Positions 24,713-32,699 of a stretch of 60,837 bases of DNA are shown piece by piece. Under the pieces are notes generated by a model that made no database searches, was not told the DNA's origin, and saw nothing but the letters and a program-made list of their open reading frames with translations. Source of the stretch: Streptosporangiaceae bacterium NEAU-GS5 (lineage in GTDB: Bacteria; Actinomycetota; Actinomycetes; Streptosporangiales; Streptosporangiaceae); contig JAGFNW010000045.1 of assembly GCA_017592665.1 (NCBI GenBank), positions 1 to 60,837 of the forward strand, written 5' to 3'. The position numbers and the translations under genes were made by a program. Position 1 is the first letter of the stretch. Each line of letters opens with the position of its first letter.

Positions 24713-25633
24713 CTAATGAGCTATTGGGCTCATTTCAGGAAACGGCCACGAGACGATGACGGTGCCTGCTAGTGAGATCAGGTGTCTGTCCGCAAACTCC
24801 GTAGCGTCTGAGTTCTCCAGCAAGGCAAGCACGGGGCCGTTTGGGTCGGCGTAGGTTCGCCACAGCTTCACCTGGGCAGCGGCCGTGCTGGTGGGGTGAC
24901 TGCCCTTGGGCGCATCCCGGGCGGCCAGAAGGTCAGCTCGAATCTGTTTCGCGGAAGGCGTCTCTGGAACCCGTCCCAAGTGCAGGCAGGCGGCGAGATA
25001 AGCGCTCTTGAGGGCTGCTAGTTGCACGATGGTCTTGTCCAGTGGCGTGTGGGTCATGGCGAACTCGTCGCCATGGAGGATGTCCTCGATAGCGGGATCC
25101 GACTTTCCGGTGTCGGGGATGAGACCGAACTTGCCGTCAGGGGTCTCGCGATAGAGCAGTCGCGCTGAACGTCGGCGACCGCGGACTCCCTCACCTTCGA
25201 AGGTCACTCGGACAAAGGCCATGTCGTACCAGTCGACTAAAGCGGCTTCTAGTCTGGACCCCAGGTCCTTGTTACAGGGATCGCAGGTACGAGTCATGAT
25301 CTGCCCGCCCAGCGTTTCCGGCGGTACGTGCTCCCGGCTGGTGGGGTCAGGAGTCAAGCAGATCGGGCAATGCGAGAAGTTTCTGGCCGGGATCCCCGCT
25401 ATAACCCGCGCCTGCCCTGATATCGCGTCAGGCGAGGGCCGCTGCCGAAACTCCAATGTGATCCCATCCGGCAGCTCAAGATCCAACTCGCTTACGGCTG
25501 GCAGTCCCTTGGCGCCGGCAGGCCCGCGGCCTCGAACATGGGCAATTTGTCCAGGGATGGGAACAGTGCGGGCTGCGGCGCCCGGTGCCGATGTGTTACC
25601 CGCGTCATCGGGGGCGTCTTCTTGAGCGGCCAT
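24713..25633 (-). CDS. HNH-type zinc-finger endonuclease-like protein
   Basis: A 306-residue protein. A central HNH-like zinc motif reads CPICLTPDPTSREHVPPETL followed by MTRTCDPCNKDLGSRLE: CxxC...EHxxP...C..CN, a pattern of HNH endonucleases and related proteins. The N-terminal third is low complexity (Ala/Gly/Pro), the C-terminal half is unknown. ATG 25633 was chosen; longer frames upstream overlap the divergent promoter region. It could be a defence nuclease; no partner gene is apparent. Confidence 0.75.
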   Translation of the reverse strand: MAAQEDAPDDAGNTSAPGAAARTVPIPGQIAHVRGRGPAGAKGLPAVSELDLELPDGITLEFRQRPSPDAISGQARVIAGIPARNFSHCPICLTPDPTSREHVPPETLGGQIMTRTCDPCNKDLGSRLEAALVDWYDMAFVRVTFEGEGVRGRRRSARLLYRETPDGKFGLIPDTGKSDPAIEDILHGDEFAMTHTPLDKTIVQLAALKSAYLAACLHLGRVPETPSAKQIRADLLAARDAPKGSHPTSTAAAQVKLWRTYADPNGPVLALLENSDATEFADRHLISLAGTVIVSWPFPEMSPIAH

Positions 25634-25862
25634 ACCTGAAGGATGCCGTAGTCTCGCCCCATCGGGATGGCTATGTGTCGAATGGCCCCTTGGGCGACAG
25701 CTGTCAACGGGCCGATGGATGAGCGTGAGCAAGGCGCCTGGGGAGGGCTGAGACACGGGATACCGGTTCGCTCTGGCCGTAATTAGCCGGTATCGTGGCA
25801 CATCTCCTCATTGGGCCTTGGCCGGACATCCGGTGAGTTTAAGTTTCTTGGGGCGGGTATAG

Positions 25863-27179
25863 ATGGCCAGATCAGCAGGGGCCGATGATTTGTTGCGGCA
25901 ATTGGCGCAATTAAACACTACTGACCTTCGTGTGTTGTTGACCGAGGTCTTCCCCTCACAGGCGTATGAGGGCGAACGGACGATCAAATACGCCCGCGGG
26001 ACAGAACGAGAGCCTGCTCTGTCGCTGGTCTATCGTGCTGCGCGCTCTGGCCGGCCTCCAGATGGCGCGGTCAGTGAACTGCGCCGAGAAGCAGCCCTGC
26101 AACCGGAAGACGTGGATGAGCTGCGCAGGTTCCTCGCGATCCTCCAGGGTCCGCCACGGGACCACCTGGCATCGTTTTTTCACTTCTCATCGCGTCCGGT
26201 ATCAACGTGGTGGCGGTATCGTGACGAATTCCAAATCATGCCTCCGCCGCCCGATGCACCGCTCCCTGGTATGCTTGTTGGGGACTGGCCGTTTCTGATT
26301 GAAGCACGCTATCGTTCGCCGGATCATTTCGGCTTCGAGATTCAGTATCGAATGCGGACGATGAATCGGTTGCGGCTCCTCTTGCCCGTATGGCTGATCG
26401 GCCCGAAGTTCAAACCCCATACCGAGCGCAACACCAAGCACTGGGTGGTTCCCTTTCAGGGGCCGGCAACTGAAACACAGCCGCCAAACGGCGTTAGCCG
26501 GCTCCTGGCGGCGCTGCGGCTCCGACGTCAGCCGAGTCCGGCACCTGTCCGCCCTGGGCCGCCAGTGTTTGCGCAGGAATATTACGAGGTCGAAGGCCGC
26601 GTCCGAGGCGGACCGGACCTGTCCTCGCTTGATCCGGCGCGGGCCGCGCCCCTGGTGGAGGATCATGAGGCGTACTACCGAACCATGAGCCGCCGACTTG
26701 ATGACGTGGTGGAGTTCCCTGCGATCTTGAGCACGCTGTTTGATACGTACTACGCCCTAGATGAGGAGACGGCCCGTCGGTATCGGCGGGCTTGCTACTG
26801 GTTCAACCTTGGCAACTTCCTGTACGGATACTCGGGCTCGGCGAGCTTCTTCGCCCTTGTAGCGGCCATCGAGTCGCTCTTGCCAGGTGGAGAGGGTCCT
26901 CACCCCTGCGCTGAATGCGGAGCGTCGCACTATCCATCGCTGACTAAGGCTTTTCGGGGGTTTCTGGAGACGTATGTCCCCGACAAACCGGAGCGGGAAG
27001 CTTTCTATGATCTACGGTCGAAGATCGCTCATGGCTCACGGCTGCTTCATTTTGACCTGCGGGAGGAGTGGAGCGAATTCCATCCGGTCAGTGCAGATGA
27101 AGATACACAGATAAGGCAGTTGCAGGGCATGTGCCGGGTGGCGCTCGTGAATTGGCTACTGGCACAAGGAACGGGTTGA
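25863..27179 (+). CDS. HEPN-domain protein (Apea-HEPN-like), putative ribonuclease
   Basis: A 438-residue protein. The C-terminal ~130 residues have the layout of Apea-type HEPN domains: a helix SASFFALVAAIESLLPGGEG, a CAEC pair, then ALTK-like helix (SLTKAFRGFLETYVP) and the RNase motif R-x4-H in YDLRSKIAHGSRLL (about residue 386). HEPN ribonucleases are frequent toxins and defence effectors. The N-terminal 300 residues are unknown and probably sense or bind a trigger. ATG 25863 sits just after TATAGATGG. It stands alone on its strand between HNH and YdcF-like genes. Confidence 0.75.
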   Translation: MARSAGADDLLRQLAQLNTTDLRVLLTEVFPSQAYEGERTIKYARGTEREPALSLVYRAARSGRPPDGAVSELRREAALQPEDVDELRRFLAILQGPPRDHLASFFHFSSRPVSTWWRYRDEFQIMPPPPDAPLPGMLVGDWPFLIEARYRSPDHFGFEIQYRMRTMNRLRLLLPVWLIGPKFKPHTERNTKHWVVPFQGPATETQPPNGVSRLLAALRLRRQPSPAPVRPGPPVFAQEYYEVEGRVRGGPDLSSLDPARAAPLVEDHEAYYRTMSRRLDDVVEFPAILSTLFDTYYALDEETARRYRRACYWFNLGNFLYGYSGSASFFALVAAIESLLPGGEGPHPCAECGASHYPSLTKAFRGFLETYVPDKPEREAFYDLRSKIAHGSRLLHFDLREEWSEFHPVSADEDTQIRQLQGMCRVALVNWLLAQGTG

Positions 27180-27186
27180 CGGAACA

Positions 27187-27216
27187 CGGCAGTTGAGTCG
27201 TCTTAGGCGACTCCTG
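27187..27216. terminator. Hairpin between convergent genes
   Basis: GGCAG-T-TGAGTCG ... CGACTC-C-TGCC forms a long stem between the HEPN gene and the 3' end of the YdcF-like gene, which it slightly overlaps. Plausible terminator for both directions; no clear U-run. Confidence 0.5.
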
Positions 27217-27865
27217 CCCTTTGGACGAGGTCGAAGTATTTGCCGCCCGGCTGGAACTCGGCTTGCAGCAAGATACGTGGAACGGCGGCAGCGTGCATGG
27301 TGTGGAGCCCGCGGAGTTCGTTGACGAGCTCCTGCCGCATTGTGCTGCTGGTTGGATCGATCTGCCCGCTCGCGAAGCCATGCGTGACGTCGACGGGGTA
27401 GCTACCGGTGTGGGCTTGGAAGCGGAGCTCCTCGAAGAGCCGGCGGCTCCGTTGCGCCGGCGCCAGGCTGGCCACACGGGTGCGAGGTCCTAGGATGCCC
27501 TGACGTGCGACCAGTTGGAGCGACAAGGCAGCGTTCTCAGCGCCGTTGCGGGCCTCCTCTTCGAGGGTGATGAGCTCGGGCGACAATCCGTCCGCGATGG
27601 CGATTGAGGCCAAGAACTTCGCTTCAGAGATCCCGAGCGCTGGCAGCCCGCCCGAGTCCTTGCCGATCCCGCCGGAGAAAACGACGCGGTTGATGAGGCC
27701 TTCACGATGCAGCCGAGCCGCCATGCGCCCGACTTCGGCGTCAGCACAGGAGAAGACGATAAGTAGATCGACAGGTCTATCAGGTGAGACGGCCTCGCCG
27801 TGGGGGCTGGCCATGATCTGGGCGAGTAGCTCGAAGTCAGCGGCGGTCAGCGCGACGTTCGTCAA
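27203..27865 (-). CDS. YdcF/SanA-type DUF218 protein
   Basis: A 220-residue protein of the DUF218 (YdcF/ElyC) family: PVDLLIVFSCADAEVGRMAA, REGLINRVVFSGGIGKDSGG, the conserved LEEEARNGAENA motif and ARQGILGPRTRVASL. YdcF-like proteins are mostly soluble with a Rossmann-like fold and uncertain function; some bind SAM. It lacks a membrane helix. The ribosome site GAAGGGAAG precedes ATG 27865. Gene order suggests co-transcription with the upstream NB-ARC gene (36-nt gap), so it may be an accessory or effector of the STAND protein. Confidence 0.85.
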   Translation of the reverse strand: MTNVALTAADFELLAQIMASPHGEAVSPDRPVDLLIVFSCADAEVGRMAARLHREGLINRVVFSGGIGKDSGGLPALGISEAKFLASIAIADGLSPELITLEEEARNGAENAALSLQLVARQGILGPRTRVASLAPAQRSRRLFEELRFQAHTGSYPVDVTHGFASGQIDPTSSTMRQELVNELRGLHTMHAAAVPRILLQAEFQPGGKYFDLVQRAGVA

Positions 27866-27901
27866 GGTGCTTCCCTTCTTTCAATCGGGCATGAGTAGGG
27901 T

Positions 27902-30526
27902 TCAGCCGGCCTCGGTCTCGCCGTCGGGCAGGCGAGCCAGCCACCTTCGAACGACCTCACGCTCCAGTGATTGCTCTGGCAACAGGTCGTGGGCCGTCTG
28001 GTAGGCGGCCCGAGCCTCTGCGTATTGACTATGCTCCGCCAGCAGCTGACCTTTGCGGGCCATCGTCCGAGCCGGATCCACTGCAAATGGAGACCGCCTG
28101 TAGATCTCATAAGCGTGGTCGAGGGCAGTTACGGCTTCCTCCCAGGAGTGGCCGGGGGCCACCACATACAGCTCGGCGAGGTGGCGATAGGCAAAAGCCT
28201 TAGAACGGGGCATCTGCAAGCTCTCATCCTCGAGATCATGGAGGGCCTCGTCTAGGCACGTCTTAGCTTGGGGGTAGTCACCCCTACGGCGGTAGGCCTC
28301 GCTGAGCGAGATCTTGAGCGACACGAGGGGGTTACGATTATCTGCATCGAGGCGACGAAACAACTCTGTTGCCTCTTGGTAGGTGGTGATGGCCAAATCA
28401 AAGGCGTCGGGTGACGGATTCAACTTGGCTTGTTCCAGGTAGATGTCGGCTAGCTCGCGCTGAACGGTTGCGACGCCTTGATCCCAGCCTGTGTCTCGGC
28501 CCAGCTTTCGGCTGCATTTGAAATGGGCGACGGCCTTCTTGTATTGAGAGAGGGGTGGATGACGCGTGCCGGCGCCTGGATGGATATCGTCTCGCAGGAC
28601 GTTCGACCATTCGCGAACCTGTGTGAGGTAGAAGCGCCCGAAGTTGCGCTCCAAGCGGGCCCGAGCAGGTCCATCATTCAGCTTAATAGCGGCCTTCAGG
28701 CCAGCCTCGTTGACCGTCTCCCAATCGGGCCAGAGGTAGCCAGTGTCGAGGAAGTAGAACAAGCTGAAGGCAAGCCACGGCGCCTGCGCGAGTGGTGGTT
28801 GGCCGCTACAGGTAGTTACAACTAGCTCGACCAAATGTTCGCGCTCGACCGCAAACCAATCCCGCCAACTCCCAAAATCTTTAAGATATTGGTTCATAAC
28901 GAGCTTGTCGTCTGGATGTTCGTCAAGCCAACGGGCGAGAATGTCTGTCTCCACCATGGGGTTGTTGGCGTTTAGGGCATTGAATGCGTAGTTCAGGCAA
29001 CCAAGGTAGCGGTCTACGAGGCGTTCCTGGGCAGCGCGCTTGTCGTCGAAAGGTTCTATCTCTTCAAACTTACGGTGAGCAAAGTCGTGGAGGAGGTCAT
29101 GCATGAGGTATCGATCGCGGATGGTTACCTTCTCCAGTAGTCCAGCGCGCTCAATTTCCCTAAGGCGCCGCTGCGCCGAACCAAGACCGCATCCAGTTAG
29201 CACTGCTAGCGAATAGGCGTCAATATTGGAAGAAATGCGTAACGCGATCCGTCTGAAGGCTTTCGCTGCTTCGTTGGACAATTGCTCGTAGGAGGATTCG
29301 AATACGGTGAGAAGATTCGCGTCAGGGTATCCAATGTCAAGAGCGTCGATGCGCTCTCGCTTAACTTTTAACTCTTCGGCATAGTCGGCGAGCCCCAATT
29401 GCGGATCGATGTGGAGACGGATTGCAGCAAGCTTCAGGGCAATGGGCAGGTGGGCGCAGTACTCGACGATCCTTTCGGCCTGCGGCATGTCGTCCTGGGT
29501 GATTTCGCGCGAGCGAAGCACTTCACGAAGAAACGCCAGCGATTCATGAGGTTTGAGACGATCTACGCGGACGCTATCCACAGCCTCAAGCCTGGCATGG
29601 AGCCCATCCAGTCGCTTTCTGCTCGTGATGATGATGGTGGAGGCCCCGCTCTGCGGAAGCAACGGCAGGACCTGATCCTCATCGACCGCATTATCTAAGA
29701 TCACGATCGGGTTATTTGAGCTCATATGCGAACTATATAGATCCGACAGTTCCGAGAAACTGGCAGCAGGATTAGCAGAAACGCCAAAACATTGAAGCAA
29801 GAGTCCAAGAGCCTCGGGCGCTTCCATTCGGTTATGGGAGAAACCTCGTAAGTCAACGTAGAGCGATACGGCCGAGGCGCGCACTTCGACCTCGCGCAGG
29901 TTCGCCCAATAGACGACGACAGCTGTTTTGCCCACGCCTGGCGTTCCGTAGACATTGATGATTCTCGGGTAATGACCTTCGCCCGTTAATGCGAACGCAT
30001 CCAACTGAGCCAAAACTTCATGCCGTCCAGCCTCCGAGAAATTTCTCATCATTGGAGGAGGCCTTAGAATATGATGATCTGAATAGTTGCCTGGTTGATT
30101 TGACCCACCTGAGCCGAAATTGCGAATTTGGCGCTTTACGTCATTAGCGAACTTCTCGCGAGCTTTTTCGTTTACTAGAAAGTCCTGAAGCTCGTCGACT
30201 AGAGCGTCGACCAACATAGATTGATAGTCCTGCCTCCGTACCGTGCCTTTCGCAAGTCCCACCTCACCTGCCGCTTTGCTTGTGCGAGCGCCTTTATCCC
30301 CTGTAGAAATGATTTGTGTAACTGCAGCATGGACTAAAGGGCTAGATGAATACGCTTTAAGGTGAATAATTAGGCGCTTTAAAACGAATAACCGCACTTC
30401 ATCTGACCCTCCTCCAATGATGGAGCGAACCAGTGGGAGCTCCAATAGAATTGGACACATCCTTAGGTTAGCGCTGGCACTCGACTTGTCGAGAAGAAGT
30501 TCGAACTCGTCTTTCATGGTATTCAT
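27902..30526 (-). CDS. NB-ARC STAND ATPase with TPR repeats
   Basis: An 874-residue signal-transduction ATPase. N-terminal ~150 helical residues are an unknown effector or adaptor. The NB-ARC module has Walker A GTPGVGKTAV (about residue 194), Walker B PIVILDNAVDED (about 270), the sensor segment TIIITSRKRL and the GLPLA-like LPIALKLAA. A winged-helix part (GLLEKVTIRDRYLMHDLLHD) precedes C-terminal helical/TPR repeats (about 640-870; EAYRRRGDYPQAKTCLDEAL). Such proteins switch on by nucleotide exchange after ligand binding; many serve in antiphage defence or regulation. ATG 30526 follows AAGAGG. Next gene (YdcF-like) starts 36 nt after it. Confidence 0.9.
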   Translation of the reverse strand: MNTMKDEFELLLDKSSASANLRMCPILLELPLVRSIIGGGSDEVRLFVLKRLIIHLKAYSSSPLVHAAVTQIISTGDKGARTSKAAGEVGLAKGTVRRQDYQSMLVDALVDELQDFLVNEKAREKFANDVKRQIRNFGSGGSNQPGNYSDHHILRPPPMMRNFSEAGRHEVLAQLDAFALTGEGHYPRIINVYGTPGVGKTAVVVYWANLREVEVRASAVSLYVDLRGFSHNRMEAPEALGLLLQCFGVSANPAASFSELSDLYSSHMSSNNPIVILDNAVDEDQVLPLLPQSGASTIIITSRKRLDGLHARLEAVDSVRVDRLKPHESLAFLREVLRSREITQDDMPQAERIVEYCAHLPIALKLAAIRLHIDPQLGLADYAEELKVKRERIDALDIGYPDANLLTVFESSYEQLSNEAAKAFRRIALRISSNIDAYSLAVLTGCGLGSAQRRLREIERAGLLEKVTIRDRYLMHDLLHDFAHRKFEEIEPFDDKRAAQERLVDRYLGCLNYAFNALNANNPMVETDILARWLDEHPDDKLVMNQYLKDFGSWRDWFAVEREHLVELVVTTCSGQPPLAQAPWLAFSLFYFLDTGYLWPDWETVNEAGLKAAIKLNDGPARARLERNFGRFYLTQVREWSNVLRDDIHPGAGTRHPPLSQYKKAVAHFKCSRKLGRDTGWDQGVATVQRELADIYLEQAKLNPSPDAFDLAITTYQEATELFRRLDADNRNPLVSLKISLSEAYRRRGDYPQAKTCLDEALHDLEDESLQMPRSKAFAYRHLAELYVVAPGHSWEEAVTALDHAYEIYRRSPFAVDPARTMARKGQLLAEHSQYAEARAAYQTAHDLLPEQSLEREVVRRWLARLPDGETEAG

Positions 30527-30643
30527 CTTTTAACCTCTTGGGTTGCTCCTCGGAAACCACGGCGATCTTGCAATTTGGTCAAATTGTGATTCAATGGATA
30601 TAGGTCTTTGTTCTTCAAATACTCGCAAGAAAGGTGAGTTCCC

Positions 30644-30997
30644 GTGTCAGTAGGAGCTGGGTTGCTTTACGACAATTTCCGAGAATTTATATCGAGATGC
30701 GATGCAATCGGAGAGGGTGAGCCGCTAGAAGAGTATATATTTCGATGGCTGGAGTATGGAGATGCCGTAATAATGGCAGGCGGTGATTTTGGCACCTACA
30801 TGCAGGGAGTAGTGCACATCATCGCCATGTGGCTAGCCGACCCGGCGATTTTGAATTTTAAGGGTACCGACGATTCGCCGCCGCGCCTACGATTCGCCGT
30901 CAAGCTAGCGAACGATGGAACTAGCGACTATTACGCTTTCGATCGCGACCACTTTCAGGCCACTTTTATTCAGCGTCTTGTTGCGCGCCGCACGTAG
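30644..30997 (+). CDS. Hypothetical protein divergent from the STAND gene
   Basis: A 117-residue soluble protein, not recognised; it has hydrophobic central helices (YGDAVIMAGGDFGTYMQGVV then HIIAMWLADPAILNF) but no clear membrane segment, and reads like a small globular domain. GTG 30644 follows GAAAGGTGAG. AT-richer than its neighbours. It shares a 117-nt divergent control region with the STAND gene. Confidence 0.65.
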   Translation: MSVGAGLLYDNFREFISRCDAIGEGEPLEEYIFRWLEYGDAVIMAGGDFGTYMQGVVHIIAMWLADPAILNFKGTDDSPPRLRFAVKLANDGTSDYYAFDRDHFQATFIQRLVARRT

Positions 30998-31020
30998 GTA
31001 GTGCCCGCGGTTTACATCTG

Positions 31021-31058
31021 CGCCCGCCCCAATCAAGGGGTGGGCGTTTGTCGTTTTT
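31021..31058 (+). terminator. Intrinsic terminator
   Basis: CGCCCGCCCC - AATCAA - GGGGTGGGCG followed by TTTGTCGTTTTT: a 10-bp stem and a T-rich tail, 24 nt after the stop of the gene at 30644-30997. Confidence 0.85.
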
Positions 31059-31222
31059 GGCCCCAGATGTCCTGTTCTGCCAAAACGGTGCCACTGCTGC
31101 CAGAACCTCGCCTATCGGCTGCCAGTCATCGTCGCGTGGTTGGGCGATGGTGGAACTCGTCGCCGGAGGTTGCTTCCTCGGGCGCGCACCTATAAATCGA
31201 AAAATCAAGAGTGGGAGCCATG

Positions 31223-31498
31223 ATGAGCCTTTCTGAACGCGCAGCGCTCGTCTTCCTGCTTGCCGCTTTAGTGACGGGTGGATGTATCTACTTCGTGCTG
31301 GCGGCCGTCGGATCTGCGGTCGTCCAAGGTTGGCGGGATTACCGAGAAGGTAGTGCACGGGCGCGGGCCTGGCGAGCCGATCAGCAGCTACGTCAGCGTG
31401 GGTGTGAACGAGCAAGAAGCCGCAGGTATTGCTCATATGTCAATTGCGTGGGTGTGGGCGAGATGGATGTGCTGTGGCTGACGTGCCATAAAGGCTAG
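31223..31498 (+). CDS. Small membrane protein
   Basis: A 91-residue protein with one N-terminal hydrophobic helix (LSERAALVFLLAALVTGGCI then YFVLAAVGSAVV) and a basic, Cys-containing tail. Not recognised. Two adjacent ATGs (31220, 31223) follow a modest GTGGGAG site; the second is used. Composition fits coding, but evidence is limited. Confidence 0.5.
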   Translation: MSLSERAALVFLLAALVTGGCIYFVLAAVGSAVVQGWRDYREGSARARAWRADQQLRQRGCERARSRRYCSYVNCVGVGEMDVLWLTCHKG

Positions 31499-31664
31499 CA
31501 CGGTTGTATTCGTCCAACTACGTGAAGTTAGAAGGTGCTGATGCGGCGATCTGACGGGGTACGAGTGAGCGATCAGGTACAACGGCGGACGGTGACGCCG
31601 ACCTTATGGGCCAGGGTCCTGAGCCTGGATAAAGGCCTTACACACAGCAGCGAAAGATCGTCTC

Positions 31665-31698
31665 GAAGGAAGACGGCCCAAGGTCGTCTTCCTTCTTT
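31665..31698 (+). terminator. Intrinsic terminator before the palindrome
   Basis: GAAGGAAGACG (31665-31675) pairs with CGTCTTCCTTC (31685-31695), followed by TTTC. It would stop transcription entering the element from the left. Confidence 0.7.
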
Positions 31699-31730
31699 CA
31701 TGTCGTGATCTGCCCGGGTCACGTGATCAA

Positions 31731-31780
31731 CCGTGGTGGGTGTCAGTGCACCCACCACGGTGGTGGGTGCACTGACACCC
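31731..31780 (+). promoter_or_regulatory. Long palindrome with alternative hairpins
   Basis: A 20-bp perfect inverted repeat (31738-31757 and 31761-31780) with a 3-nt centre. An overlapping alternative hairpin, CCGTGGTGGGTG (31731-31742) with CACCCACCACGG (31749-31760), is mutually exclusive with it. Three copies of GTGGTGGGTG result. The structure ends 20 nt before ATG 31800, overlapping the leader of the first gene of the element. Confidence 0.6.
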
Positions 31781-31799
31781 ACGAATGAAAGGAACACCT

Positions 31800-32351
31800 A
31801 TGAGAACGAACTCGTCCCATGAACAGGTCATCCCTTGCTTGTCAGCGTTGCTGACGCGGGCGTTGCCCCTGATGCGACTGGTTGAGTCGGAGGACTTCAC
31901 GCCGGATGAGCGTCGGGATCTGCGCACCCGGGTGGGTGGGCGCGACTTCTTCGAGTTGTCGACGCTGTTGAACCGCGTGCGGGGTGAGCACGAACCATCT
32001 TGTCCGGTGGTCATTGACCCTACTTCTGGCGCGGGTGCGGTTCGGGAGGAGATCACCAGCGCGGAACGAACCATTTCGCATGAGCAGGTCATCCGCCGCC
32101 TGGCGTCCTCCTTGAAGCGGGCGGTACCCCTGGCGCGACGCGTCGCGTCGGGCGAGTTCACGCACCAGGAGCGACAAGAGCTGCGGGAGCTGTGCGGCGA
32201 GCGCGTGTTCTCGGAGTTGTGCGTGCTCCTGAACTGCTTGTGCAGCGAGTACGCGCTGCGACTGGGCCGGACGGGTGACGTCCCGCCGATGCCGTCCGCG
32301 AGCACGATGCGCTGGCTCGCGGACATCTTCGACAACACGACGGACCGATAG
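31800..32351 (+). CDS. Hypothetical protein with an internal duplication
   Basis: A 183-residue protein with two copies of a ~60-residue helical unit: HEQVIPCLSALLTRALPLMR ... ERRDLRTRVGGRDFFELSTL and HEQVIRRLASSLKRAVPLAR ... ERQELRELCGERVFSELCVL, about residues 8-65 and 95-150. Function unknown. ATG 31800 is preferred to ATG 31785 since AAAGGA lies in front of it. First gene of the integrative element's leading operon, directly behind the palindrome. Confidence 0.7.
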   Translation: MRTNSSHEQVIPCLSALLTRALPLMRLVESEDFTPDERRDLRTRVGGRDFFELSTLLNRVRGEHEPSCPVVIDPTSGAGAVREEITSAERTISHEQVIRRLASSLKRAVPLARRVASGEFTHQERQELRELCGERVFSELCVLLNCLCSEYALRLGRTGDVPPMPSASTMRWLADIFDNTTDR

Positions 32352-32363
32352 GAGGCGGGGAGT

Positions 32364-32699
32364 ATGTCGGAGCACTTGTCGCGTCCAACGGGACGACGGC
32401 GGTGGCCGCGGCGGCGATGCAGCGGCCGACGACACCGGACGACCGAGGCCGCATATCAGGAGATGTGGTTGACGGTCAGCAGGCTGGACCAGCTGGCGGA
32501 TCTCGGCCAGATCGCGCTCAGTCACTTGCGCGCCTTGGCCGAGCGTGAGGCTCACTTGGCCGCGCTTGCTCCGACCGGGACCGAGCGGTTTGAGTACGCG
32601 CTGGACAAGATCACGCAGGCGATGGCGGTCGAGATTGAGGCGTTGGTGCGGCGGTGGGACCAAGCGTCGGGCTCGCGGGGTGGCGACCGCCATGAATAG
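32364..32699 (+). CDS. Hypothetical protein upstream of the DUF4407 gene
   Basis: A 111-residue protein; a very basic N-terminus (RPTGRRRWPRRRCSGRRHR) is followed by helical, heptad-like segments (LDQLADLGQIALSHLRALAE; RFEYALDKITQAMAVEIEAL). Not recognised. GAGGCGGGG precedes ATG 32364, and its 3' end overlaps the DUF4407 start by 8 nt, so it is translationally coupled. Confidence 0.65.
   Translation: MSEHLSRPTGRRRWPRRRCSGRRHRTTEAAYQEMWLTVSRLDQLADLGQIALSHLRALAEREAHLAALAPTGTERFEYALDKITQAMAVEIEALVRRWDQASGSRGGDRHE

Noticed and set aside
31200-31500. Several alternative short frames near the gene at 31223
   Set aside because: None has a better start or composition; only the TM-containing frame was kept, at low confidence.
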